Source: Aquirhabdus sp. | Lineage (GTDB): Bacteria; Pseudomonadota; Gammaproteobacteria; Pseudomonadales; Moraxellaceae | DNA: 23,914 bases | Assembly: GCA_030151145.1 (NCBI GenBank) | Contig: JASLEL010000134.1 | Location: 1-23,914 of the forward strand | Direction of reading: 5' to 3' | The notes under the pieces: generated by a model | What the model saw: the letters and a program-made list of their open reading frames with translations, nothing else | Told to the model about the DNA's origin: nothing | Database searches by the model: none | Translations under genes and position numbers: made by a program | Part shown: positions 1 through 6,952 of the stretch, piece after piece | Numbering within the stretch: the stretch's first letter is position 1 | Layout: the number at the start of each line of letters is the position of its first letter

Positions 1-586
1 AAACAACACTGCTGACGTGGCTGCGATTGCAGCCCTGCCTTATGGCGATGGTCAGACTGTCGAAGAGGCCCGCGTTGCGCTGGTCCAAAAAATCGGTGAA
101 AACATCCAGATCCGTCGTGCCGTACTGGTCGAAGGTGCAAACCTGTCCAGCTACCGTCATGGTCTGAAAATCGGTGTTGTGATTGCTTACACCGGTGGTG
201 ATGCTGAAACTGCAAAAGGCATGGCCATGCACGTTGCGGCATTCAACCCGCTGGCGATCAACCCAGAAGACGTACCTGCTGACGTACTGGCCCGCGAAAA
301 AGAAATTTTCGAAGCCAAAGCACGTGAATCGGGCAAGCCAGATGCCATCGTTGAGAAGATGATCACCGGTAGCATCGACAAGTACCTGAACGAAGTGACG
401 CTGACCCGTCAGGCGTATGTCATCGACAACGAAAAGAAAGTTGGCGACGTACTGAAGTCGGCTGGTCAAACCGTTACTACTATGGTTCGTCTGGAAGTCG
501 GCGAAGGCATCGAGAAGAAAGTAGACAACTTCGCTGAAGAAGTTGCTGCTGCGACTGCCGCCGCTGCTGCTGCCGCTGCCAACTGA
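1..586 (+). CDS. tsf: Elongation factor Ts, C-terminal part (5' end outside window)
   Basis: EF-Ts is the cytoplasmic guanine-nucleotide exchange factor that recycles EF-Tu-GDP to EF-Tu-GTP. The reading frame is open from base 2 with no start needed (NNTADVAAIAALPYGDG), so roughly the first third of a protein of about 280-290 residues is missing. What remains covers the core and C-terminal domains: a lineage-typical stretch KIGENIQIRRAV, then HVAAFNPLAINPEDVP, and the conserved end VRLEVGEGIEKKVDNFAEEV. The protein finishes in an almost pure alanine tail (AAATAAAAAAAAN) after the last conserved helix. A strong terminator follows 28 bases after the stop. In most gammaproteobacteria pyrH follows tsf closely; here a TetR/GST cassette lies between. 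Identification is secure; the true start cannot be seen. Confidence 0.97.
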   Translation, partial: NNTADVAAIAALPYGDGQTVEEARVALVQKIGENIQIRRAVLVEGANLSSYRHGLKIGVVIAYTGGDAETAKGMAMHVAAFNPLAINPEDVPADVLAREKEIFEAKARESGKPDAIVEKMITGSIDKYLNEVTLTRQAYVIDNEKKVGDVLKSAGQTVTTMVRLEVGEGIEKKVDNFAEEVAAATAAAAAAAAN

Positions 587-614
587 TTGAGTCGCTGCCA
601 GCCAGCGATCAGTT

Positions 615-648
615 AAAAAAAAGCCCTGCATTTGCAGGGCTTTTTTTA
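615..648. terminator. Bidirectional intrinsic terminator between tsf and the TetR gene
   Basis: Perfect 8-bp stem GCCCTGCA / TGCAGGGC at 623-630 and 633-640 with a 2-base loop. It is flanked by an A-run on the left and seven T on the right, so it can work on both strands. It ends tsf on the plus strand and the convergent TetR gene on the minus strand. Confidence 0.93.
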
Positions 649-695
649 TGGGTGGTGCTGTGAGGATGTGGTCCTCGCCTTAGTGTCGCTTGTGA

Positions 696-1400
696 TCAGG
701 ACAATGCGGGGGTGGCTTCGCTAATGCTGGGCAAGGGTGGTTGCTGCGGATCAGTATGCTTAGGTGTGGTGACCATCGTATCCCATGCCAGCATGGACTG
801 ATTGGCGATCGTCAGGAGGATCCCTTCGCAGGCACCGTCACGGGCCTGTATCGACATACCATGCAGGATCGTGACATAGAAGCGGGCGATGGCATCAATG
901 TCGGCATTGGCTGCAATCTCGCCGTCCTGTACGGCCCGTAGTAGGCGCTCATGAATCAGGACTTCGGTCGCACGGCGCTGCATGGTCAGGTGTTCCTGTA
1001 CCTTGTGGTTTTCGCTGGAGCAGTGCAGGGCGCTTAAGACCACCATACAGCCCGTGGGCTGGTTGCTGTCGTCGGGCGTATCGGCTGTGGGATACTTTTT
1101 GTGGGTGATGCAGCGGGCGCTGGCTGCCAGCATGCCGGCAATGGCTTCTTTGGCGGTACTGCCTGCATCGAAGGCTTGCCGGGTCATGGCACCGTCGGTC
1201 TTGCGATAAAGCTCAATCGCTTCTAAGAAGAGCGATTCTTTGCTGCCAAAGGCGGCGTAGAGACTTGGCGAGTTGATACCCATGGCGCCGGTGAGTTCGG
1301 ATAAGGACGCGCCTTCGTAGCCTTTGCACCAGAATACTTTCATTGCTTTTTTGAGGGCTTCTTCGCGCTCAAAGCAGCGTGGGCGACCGCGCTCTGCCAT
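696..1400 (-). CDS. TetR/AcrR-family transcriptional repressor
   Basis: A 234-residue TetR-type regulator. The N-terminus MAERGRPRCFEREEALKKAM is followed by a helix-turn-helix at about residues 30-55 (SLSELTGAMGINSPSLYAAF, then GSKESLF), typical of the one-component TetR fold. The remaining ~170 residues are the family's variable ligand-binding and dimer domain, with cysteines in ARCITHKK, TGCMVV and LHCSSE. I chose the ATG at 1400 over an in-frame TTG at 1421, because GRPR normally lies very near the N-terminus and a TATAAT lies just upstream at the right distance. The C-terminus is a proline-rich tail. It is divergent from the GST gene, a classic arrangement for a repressor controlling itself and its neighbour; that regulation is inference. 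The ligand is unknown; an electrophile or toxic organic compound would fit the GST. Confidence 0.9.
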   Translation of the reverse strand: MAERGRPRCFEREEALKKAMKVFWCKGYEGASLSELTGAMGINSPSLYAAFGSKESLFLEAIELYRKTDGAMTRQAFDAGSTAKEAIAGMLAASARCITHKKYPTADTPDDSNQPTGCMVVLSALHCSSENHKVQEHLTMQRRATEVLIHERLLRAVQDGEIAANADIDAIARFYVTILHGMSIQARDGACEGILLTIANQSMLAWDTMVTTPKHTDPQQPPLPSISEATPALS

Positions 1401-1410
1401 GGTATATGTT

Positions 1411-1457
1411 CTCGCAATCAAAAAATTTCATCGCAAGAATTATATCACGATTGCAAG
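1411..1457. promoter_or_regulatory. TetR gene promoter with repeated CTYGCRAT half-sites (candidate operator)
   Basis: On the minus strand a perfect -10 TATAAT (plus 1439-1444) lies about 38 bases before the ATG at 1400; no convincing -35 is visible. Around it are three copies of a CTYGCRAT half-site: CTCGCAAT at 1411-1418 (plus), ATCGCAAG at 1430-1437 and ATTGCAAG at 1450-1457 (both minus orientation, exactly 20 bp apart). The overlap with the -10 suggests autorepression by the TetR protein; this is inference. Confidence 0.45.
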
Positions 1458-1521
1458 TCATCCGATGTGGGTTGGCAATGATGATATTTGTAATGATTGA
1501 TATAAATAAGTGAAAAAGATG

Positions 1522-1539
1522 TGATAATGCGCGTTATCA
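1522..1539. promoter_or_regulatory. 18-bp near-perfect palindrome in the TetR/GST divergent region
   Basis: TGATAATGCGCGTTATCA: arms TGATAA and TTATCA with a GCGC centre, and only one symmetric base pair (positions 7/12) mismatched. Size and symmetry suit a dimeric helix-turn-helix repressor. It lies 130 bp upstream of the GST start and 120 bp upstream of the TetR start. It could be the operator of the adjacent TetR or of an unrelated regulator. Confidence 0.5.
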
Positions 1540-1615
1540 ATATGTGACTGCTGCGTTCATATACGTTTATTCACGACCACCAATGGCGTCTGGATCAACT
1601 GATGCGATGCTTTAG

Positions 1616-1658
1616 GGCTTTGGATAGTGAATGGCTTTGGATGATGAATGGCTTTGAT
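1616..1658 (+). repeat. 17-bp tandem repeat in the GST leader
   Basis: Two full 17-base units (GGCTTTGGATAGTGAAT at 1616-1632, GGCTTTGGATGATGAAT at 1633-1649) differ at two positions. A truncated third copy (GGCTTTGAT, 1650-1658) runs into the ribosome-binding site GGAG at 1661-1664. The repeat abuts the GST translation start and lies outside its coding region. Confidence 0.85.
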
Positions 1659-1669
1659 CTGGAGAGAAT

Positions 1670-2305
1670 ATGATTACGCTATATACCTGGGGAACGCCGA
1701 ACGGCCATAAGATCTCGATTATGCTCGAGGAGTTGGGTATCCCGTATGAGGTGTGCACGGTGAATCTCGGTCGCGATGAGCAGTTTAAGCCTGAGTTTCT
1801 TGCGGTTGCACCCAATAACAAAATTCCGGCTCTCGTCGATCATGATGCGGAGGGTGGTCCTCTAGCGCTGTTCGAGAGTGCGGCGATCCTGACCTATCTG
1901 GCGGAGAAATATGGACGCTTCCTGCCATCCACAGGGCATGCCCGCTATCAGACCTTGGTCTGGCTCAATTGGCAGATGGGTGGCGTGGGGCCGATCTTTG
2001 GGCAAGTGGGTTTCTTTGCCGTGCGTGCCGCAGAAAAATCAGTGCTTGCGATTGAGCGTTTTGTCACGGAGTCGGATCGTTTGCTCGCTGTGCTGGATCA
2101 ACAGTTGCAACAGCATGCCTATGTGGCAGGCGATGAATACAGTATCGCCGATATGGCGCTGTATCCATGGGTGGCTGCCTGTCAGGGCTATCTGCAGGCA
2201 CCACTGGCGGCAAGCATGGCGACCAAGCCCGCGGTCCTGCGCTGGCTTGCGCTGATGGCGAGTCGCCCTGCGGTGCAGCGTGGGATGCAGATCCCGCTGG
2301 TCTGA
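1670..2305 (+). CDS. Glutathione S-transferase, YfcG-like (Nu-class type)
   Basis: A cytosolic 211-residue GST. The thioredoxin-like N-terminal domain (about 1-80) shows LYTWGTPNGHKISIMLEE, where the TPN at 9-11 is the YfcG/YghU-type glutathione-contacting motif rather than a catalytic Tyr or Cys. It also has the cis-proline motif NKIPALVD at 50-57 and the gamma-glutamyl-binding ES at 69-70. The helical C-terminal domain has WLNWQMGGVGPIFGQ, the N-capping box YSIADMALYPW, and a closing RPAVQRGM. E. coli YfcG has the same motifs and acts as a glutathione-dependent disulfide reductase, so that activity is likelier than classical conjugation. The start is an ATG with GGAG six bases upstream. It is divergent from the TetR gene, its probable regulator. 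The exact physiological substrate is unknown. Confidence 0.92.
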   Translation: MITLYTWGTPNGHKISIMLEELGIPYEVCTVNLGRDEQFKPEFLAVAPNNKIPALVDHDAEGGPLALFESAAILTYLAEKYGRFLPSTGHARYQTLVWLNWQMGGVGPIFGQVGFFAVRAAEKSVLAIERFVTESDRLLAVLDQQLQQHAYVAGDEYSIADMALYPWVAACQGYLQAPLAASMATKPAVLRWLALMASRPAVQRGMQIPLV

Positions 2306-2450
2306 TCCCGCACCTGTCTTTGGCCTATTCCTTGTAGGTATCCTGCCATCGGGGTACTTGCAGGCAACCTTTCCTCTCGGCGCCCCGCCTGAAGCCGTGT
2401 GATAAAACACAAGAAATCCATCGACTGCCGCTTACCTTCACGCCCGCCTT

Positions 2451-2480
2451 TTGCTACCATGCCTCACCGTCGATTGTAAT
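2451..2480 (+). promoter_or_regulatory. Candidate promoter upstream of pyrH
   Basis: TTGCTA at 2451-2456 and TGTAAT at 2475-2480 with an 18-bp spacer, about 85 bases before the pyrH start. It would give pyrH its own promoter now that it is separated from tsf. No terminator is visible after the GST gene, so readthrough is also possible. Confidence 0.35.
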
Positions 2481-2565
2481 CTGCGTTGAGTGCTGTATTC
2501 CGGATATTCTGGGGTGCTGGACGCTGTAAAAGACGGCCTTGCTGATGACTGGATGGAGTGACCTC

Positions 2566-3297
2566 ATGACTGAAAAAAGCCCGCGCTTTTCGCGTATTTT
2601 GTTAAAGCTTTCTGGTGAGGCACTGGCAGGCAATAATGCGATGGGCATCGATGCCAGCATTCTGGATCAGATGAGTCTTGCGATTGCACATCTGGTGGGT
2701 CTGGGTGTGCAGGTCGGTATCGTGGTGGGCGGCGGCAATCTCTATCGCGGTAGCCAACTGCAGAAAGACGGTCTGGTCGGTCGTGTGACCGGTGATCAGA
2801 TGGGGATGCTGGCAACCGTGATGAACGGCCTTGCCATGCGCGATGCGCTGGAGCGCCGCAATATCAAGACCCGCCTGATGTCGGCGATGGAAATCAATGG
2901 TGTGGTGGAGCAGTACTCCAGCCGCAACGCGATCCGTTTTCTGAAAGCGGGTGATGTCTGTATTTTTGTTGCCGGAACGGGTAACCCATTCTTCACCACC
3001 GATACGGCAGCCTGTCTGCGCGGCATCGAAATCGAAGCCAAACTGATCCTGAAAGCCACCAAGGTGGATGGCGTCTATAACAAAGACCCGAAAAAATATG
3101 ATGATGCAGTACGCTACGAAAATCTGACCTTTGATCAGGTGCTGGATGAGAAGCTGGAAGTAATGGATCTCACGGCGATCTGCCTGTGTCGTGACCATGA
3201 TGTGCCGCTGCAGGTCTTTAATATGAGCAAGCCCGGTGCACTGTTGAATGTGGTGATGGGTGTGGATGAGGGAACGCGGGTCAGCAAAAGTCTGTGA
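2566..3297 (+). CDS. pyrH: Uridylate (UMP) kinase
   Basis: Cytoplasmic kinase that phosphorylates UMP to UDP with ATP, the committed step to UTP and CTP; bacterial PyrH is a hexamer of the amino-acid-kinase fold. The 243-residue length matches the family. Visible motifs are KLSGEA (14-19), GGGNLYRG (55-62), GDQMG (76-80), the nucleotide-contacting GTGNPFFTTDTAA (137-149) and KATKVDGVYNKDP (163-175). I chose the ATG at 2566, with GGAG seven bases upstream, over an in-frame TTG at 2539: the extra residues have no family counterpart and the shorter start aligns with MxxxxxRF-x-RILLKLSGEA. frr follows after a 159-base gap, as in most bacteria. Nothing unusual in the protein. Confidence 0.97.
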   Translation: MTEKSPRFSRILLKLSGEALAGNNAMGIDASILDQMSLAIAHLVGLGVQVGIVVGGGNLYRGSQLQKDGLVGRVTGDQMGMLATVMNGLAMRDALERRNIKTRLMSAMEINGVVEQYSSRNAIRFLKAGDVCIFVAGTGNPFFTTDTAACLRGIEIEAKLILKATKVDGVYNKDPKKYDDAVRYENLTFDQVLDEKLEVMDLTAICLCRDHDVPLQVFNMSKPGALLNVVMGVDEGTRVSKSL

Positions 3298-3456
3298 TCC
3301 TGGCGGTCTGAGCATCTGCCGATTTGTGAGGGATGCTCGAATTTTTGTTTCATGTAACTATGTGACGCTCATACTCAGATGATCGTCAGTCTGACGGATG
3401 GTGCACTGACCTGTTAGGTAGGCGTCATCTGTTGGGTACAAGATAAGGAAAAGATG

Positions 3457-4011
3457 ATGTTAAATGATCTGAAAAAAGACGGCGAAGTGCGTATGCGCAA
3501 GAGCCTGGACTCACTGGAAGCGGGCTTTTCCCGCGTGCGTACCGGTCGTGCTCACCCTGCCATGCTAAAAGATGTCATGGTGCCTTATTACGGCTCCGAT
3601 GTGCCGCTGAATCAAGTGGCTAACGTCGGTGTGGATGATGCGCGTACGCTGGTCGTACAGCCGTTTGAGCGCAGCATGGTCAGTGTGGTGGACAAGGCGA
3701 TCCGTGAAAGCGATCTGGGCCTGAACCCGATCTCCGGTGATGTGATCCGCGTGCCGCTGCCAGCGCTGACCGAAGAAACCCGTCGCAACATGCAGAAACT
3801 GGCGCGCAGTGAGGCTGAAAATGCACGCGTGGCCGTGCGTAATATCCGCCGTGATATCTTAAGCGACGTCAAAGAGCTGCTGAAAGAAAAAGAAATCACC
3901 GAAGACGACGAACGCCGTGCTACGGATGAGATCCAAAAGCTGACGGATAAATACGTCGCCGAGATTGAAAAGCAACTGGCGGCCAAAGAAGCCGAACTGC
4001 TGCAGGTATAA
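3457..4011 (+). CDS. frr: Ribosome recycling factor
   Basis: RRF works with EF-G to split post-termination 70S complexes. The 184-residue product aligns along its length with the family: NDLKKDGEVRM, VRTGRAHPAML, YYGSDVPLNQVANV, SDLGLNPISGDVIRVPLPALTEE, NVRR-like AVRNIRRD, then a charged helix ending AAKEAELLQV. It forms the three-helix bundle plus small beta/alpha domain. There are two adjacent ATGs (3454 and 3457). The second has the better spacing (7 bases) from AGGA at 3446-3449 and gives the usual M-x-N-D-L start, so I prefer it; the difference is one residue. uppS begins four bases after the stop, so the two are probably translationally coupled and start the frr-uppS-cdsA-dxr-rseP transcription unit. 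Confidence 0.96.
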   Translation: MLNDLKKDGEVRMRKSLDSLEAGFSRVRTGRAHPAMLKDVMVPYYGSDVPLNQVANVGVDDARTLVVQPFERSMVSVVDKAIRESDLGLNPISGDVIRVPLPALTEETRRNMQKLARSEAENARVAVRNIRRDILSDVKELLKEKEITEDDERRATDEIQKLTDKYVAEIEKQLAAKEAELLQV

Positions 4012-4015
4012 TCCA

Positions 4016-4861
4016 TTGGCCGCACCTGATATTACAGATCACACGGCTGACAGTGCGATCGGCAGCCTGCCCCGTCATGTGGCGATCATCATGGATGGTA
4101 ATAATCGCTACGGACGTCAGCACCACTTAAGAGATGGTGGCGGGCATCGTGCGGGCAAGGATCAACTGGATGTGATTGCCCAGCATGCCCGTAAACTGGG
4201 GCTTGAAGTCCTGACGGTGTTTGCATTCTCCAGCGAAAACTGGCGCAGACCTGCGGCTGAGGTGGCACTCCTGATGGAGCTGTTTGAGCAGTCACTGCTT
4301 GAACAGGTGCCACGCATGCTAGGGCAGCAGATCGCCATGCGTTTTATTGGTGATCGTTCCAAAATGTCTGCGCGTTTGCAGGCGCTTATGGCCGATGCAG
4401 AAACAAGAACTGCCGTTGGGTCGAAAATGACCATGGTCATTGCGGTCAGCTATGGTGGTCTGTGGGATGTGACACAGGCTGCTCGCCGCTTGGCTGCAGC
4501 TGTACAGGCAGGTACGCTTGCGCTTGATGAGATCGACGAGTGGTCGATGCAGCGCGAAATCCAGATGGGCGATTTGCCCCCTGTGGATCTGCTGATCCGT
4601 ACCGGTGGTGAGTATCGGCTGTCCAATTTCGTCCTGTGGCAGGCGGCGTATGCCGAGCTGTATTTTACCGATACGCTGTGGCCTGCGTTTGATGAGGCCG
4701 AGTTTGACCGGGCTCTAGGACAGTTTGCCTTCCGTGAGCGTCGCTTTGGGCGCACCAGCGAGCAAGTACAACAACAGATTCAACAATCAGAAGGTGAGCA
4801 ATCCGACATCTCTACCACCGCAGATGATGCTGTCGTGTCCTCTCATTCGTCGATCAGGTAA
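4016..4861 (+). CDS. uppS: Undecaprenyl diphosphate synthase (cis-prenyltransferase)
   Basis: Makes C55 undecaprenyl diphosphate from FPP and eight IPP, the lipid carrier for peptidoglycan and LPS. Motifs in order: HVAIIMDGNNRYG (21-33, catalytic Asp27), GHRAGKDQL, the family box FAFSSENWRRP, and near the C-terminus IRTGGEYRLSNFVLWQAAYAE followed by LYFTDTLWP. No ATG lies upstream of the first motif in frame. I place the start at TTG 4016 (281 residues), four bases after the frr stop with CAGG upstream, which gives a normal-length N-terminus; a TTG at 3965, inside frr, is the alternative. After the usual end (ERRFGRT) there is an extra ~35-residue Gln/Ser-rich, apparently disordered tail. It feeds the same pathway as dxr two genes downstream. 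Confidence 0.93.
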   Translation: MAAPDITDHTADSAIGSLPRHVAIIMDGNNRYGRQHHLRDGGGHRAGKDQLDVIAQHARKLGLEVLTVFAFSSENWRRPAAEVALLMELFEQSLLEQVPRMLGQQIAMRFIGDRSKMSARLQALMADAETRTAVGSKMTMVIAVSYGGLWDVTQAARRLAAAVQAGTLALDEIDEWSMQREIQMGDLPPVDLLIRTGGEYRLSNFVLWQAAYAELYFTDTLWPAFDEAEFDRALGQFAFRERRFGRTSEQVQQQIQQSEGEQSDISTTADDAVVSSHSSIR

Positions 4862-4867
4862 ATTTTC

Positions 4868-5701
4868 ATGTTTGAGCGCATTCGTACTGGCCTGATTCTG
4901 ATTGCGATTGTTTTGTTCTGTATTTTTGGGGCGCAATATCTGAGCCCCGGCTTACGCCCATTGCCGATGGTGCTCCTCATGATGGTGACCCTGTCGGTCG
5001 GTGCCAGTGAGTGGACCAAATTCGGCAGGCAGGGCGGTGCACCCTATCAGCATCCAGTGCGTTTTGTGTTTGTGACGCAAATCTTTGCGGTGCTGGCGGT
5101 ATTTCTAGACCAATATCTCCCGCAGATCTGGCCGATCATCTGGGGCGGTGCTTCTCTGTTTTGGCTGTCGGCACTGGTGACGGTACGCCGTTATCCTGAA
5201 CCGGGCATTACCTCTGAGCGCTGGTTGCCGCATATCGGTGTGCTGCTCTTGACCGCAACGACATTGTCTATCTATGCCTTGTGGACGGATTCGCCTTGGT
5301 GGTTGATGTACCTGTTCGCACTGGTCTGGGTGGCAGACAGTGGTGCATATTTTGCCGGACGCCAGTTTGGCAAGACCAAGCTGATCCCCGATGTCAGTCC
5401 CAACAAAACCGTCGAGGGTTTGATCGGCGGCCTGCTGCTGACCGGTGCAGTGATGGCTGGGGTGGCCTATTATCGCCATCTGACTGGGCTGCATCTGGCC
5501 GGTTTTGTGGTGCTGTCGGTGATTACCGTATTGGCTTCGGTGCTGGGAGATCTGTTTGAATCGCTGCTGAAGCGCAAGGTCCATATCAAGGATTCCGGTA
5601 CGCTGTTGCCGGGTCACGGGGGGGTATTGGATCGGATTGATTCACTGCTTGCCGCAGCGCCGATTTTTGCCTTTGGTTTCTGGATTGCAGGCGGGTTTTG
5701 A
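4868..5701 (+). CDS. cdsA: Phosphatidate cytidylyltransferase (CDP-diglyceride synthase)
   Basis: Inner-membrane enzyme converting phosphatidic acid and CTP to CDP-diacylglycerol, the precursor of phosphatidylethanolamine, phosphatidylglycerol and cardiolipin. The 277-residue protein is strongly hydrophobic throughout, with several membrane helices starting at residue 8 (LILIAIVLFCIFGA). It carries the CTP-transferase signature near residues 231-260: S-L-L-K-R-K-x4-D-S-G-x2-L-P-G-H-G-G-x-L-D-R-I-D, including the two metal-binding aspartates. VADSGAYFAGRQFGKTKL and SPNKTVEG are further family motifs. The start is an ATG six bases after the uppS stop, with AGG overlapping that stop. Its own stop is two bases before dxr. 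Ordinary member of the frr-rseP operon. Confidence 0.96.
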   Translation: MFERIRTGLILIAIVLFCIFGAQYLSPGLRPLPMVLLMMVTLSVGASEWTKFGRQGGAPYQHPVRFVFVTQIFAVLAVFLDQYLPQIWPIIWGGASLFWLSALVTVRRYPEPGITSERWLPHIGVLLLTATTLSIYALWTDSPWWLMYLFALVWVADSGAYFAGRQFGKTKLIPDVSPNKTVEGLIGGLLLTGAVMAGVAYYRHLTGLHLAGFVVLSVITVLASVLGDLFESLLKRKVHIKDSGTLLPGHGGVLDRIDSLLAAAPIFAFGFWIAGGF

Positions 5702-5703
5702 CG

Positions 5704-6936
5704 ATGGTGCAATCGGCGATTGAGAATGTCTGTATTCTGGGTGCAACCGGGTCGATCGGTGACAGTACCCTAAAAGTGTTAAGTCTACATCCCGAGCGTT
5801 ACCGAGTCTTTGCCTTAAGCGGTCATGGTCGGCTAGATAAACTGATTGATCTCAGTGCAACCCATCATCCACAGGTGGTGGCTGTGCCCGAAGGGCAGGG
5901 GGAGTGGTTTGTTCAATCCTTCAAAAGTCGATACCCTCAGCATCCGCTGCCGCTGATTGTTGAAGGCCGCACAGGTCTGAACCAGATTGCCGCGCATCCG
6001 GATGTGCAGGTGGTGATGGCTGCGATTGTCGGGGCGGCGGGACTTGAGCCGACGCTGGCGGCGGTGAATGCCGGAAAGCGCGTGCTGCTTGCCAATAAAG
6101 AATCGCTGGTCATGGCCGGCGATCTTTTTATGGATCGCGTACGTGAGTCCGGTGCGACCTTATTGCCGGTGGACTCCGAGCACAACGCCATATTTCAGTG
6201 TCTGCCGACGGATTACGCACAGAGTAGTGAGCAATTTGGCACACATCAGTCGCGCGCTGGTGTTTCGCAGATTTTGCTGACCGCATCTGGTGGGCCGTTT
6301 CGTCGCCATAGCTTGGAAGAGCTGCAGCATGTCACACCCGAAGAAGCCTGCAAGCACCCGAACTGGGTGATGGGGCAGAAGATCACGGTCGATTCGGCAA
6401 CCCTGATGAATAAAGGGCTGGAGCTGATCGAAGCCTGTCATTTGTTTGACCTGCCGCCTGAGCGGGTGACGGTCGTGATTCATCCACAGAGCATCATTCA
6501 CTCTCTGGTGCAGTATGTGGATGGTTCGACGCTGGCGCAGATGGGCAATCCCGATATGTGTACGCCGATAGCACATGCGCTGGCATGGCCTCTGCGCATT
6601 GATGCCGGGGTCGCGCCACTGGATCTGTTTCAGGTGGCGGAGCTGCGTTTTGAGGCGCCCGATGAGGTGCGCTTTCCCTGTCTGCGTCTTGCACGCGAGG
6701 CCATACAAGCCGGTGGAACGGTGCCTGCGGTACTGAATGCGGCCAATGAGATCGCTGTCGCTGCTTTTTTGGCTAAACGCATTAAATTTATTGAGATCCC
6801 TCACATTATCGAGATGGTTATTACACAACTACCGATGACCCGCGCACATGATCTTGCCACAATCCTGAACTATGATTCAGAGGCACGCGCGATAGCCACG
6901 GCGCGGGTTGCGCAGTTGTCCGGGGCCGTACGTTGA
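5704..6936 (+). CDS. dxr: 1-deoxy-D-xylulose 5-phosphate reductoisomerase
   Basis: Second enzyme of the MEP isoprenoid pathway: NADPH-dependent conversion of DXP to MEP, a cytoplasmic homodimer and the fosmidomycin target. The 410-residue product shows the NADPH-binding loop GATGSIG (13-19), the linker AAIVGAAGLEPTL, LANKESLV, the metal/substrate motif PVDSEHNAIFQCL, the flexible-loop region SGGPFR...HPNWVMGQKITVDSATLMNKGLE, and IHPQSIIHS. The C-terminal helical domain is complete. I chose the ATG at 5704 (GGCGGG upstream) over the in-frame TTG at 5698 that overlaps the cdsA stop. Its product feeds, via IPP, the UppS encoded upstream. rseP follows after 16 bases. Confidence 0.96.
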   Translation: MVQSAIENVCILGATGSIGDSTLKVLSLHPERYRVFALSGHGRLDKLIDLSATHHPQVVAVPEGQGEWFVQSFKSRYPQHPLPLIVEGRTGLNQIAAHPDVQVVMAAIVGAAGLEPTLAAVNAGKRVLLANKESLVMAGDLFMDRVRESGATLLPVDSEHNAIFQCLPTDYAQSSEQFGTHQSRAGVSQILLTASGGPFRRHSLEELQHVTPEEACKHPNWVMGQKITVDSATLMNKGLELIEACHLFDLPPERVTVVIHPQSIIHSLVQYVDGSTLAQMGNPDMCTPIAHALAWPLRIDAGVAPLDLFQVAELRFEAPDEVRFPCLRLAREAIQAGGTVPAVLNAANEIAVAAFLAKRIKFIEIPHIIEMVITQLPMTRAHDLATILNYDSEARAIATARVAQLSGAVR

Positions 6937-6952
6937 TAGTGATTAGGCGTTC

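Noticed and set aside
2602..3315. Long minus-strand reading frame of 237 codons opposite pyrH
   Set aside because: It is fully antisense to a clear pyrH, rich in His/Gln/Ile as expected of a shadow frame, with no domain resemblance.
3384..3396. CGTCAG-T-CTGACG palindrome between pyrH and frr
   Set aside because: Only six-base arms with a one-base centre and no promoter context; too short to support as a site.
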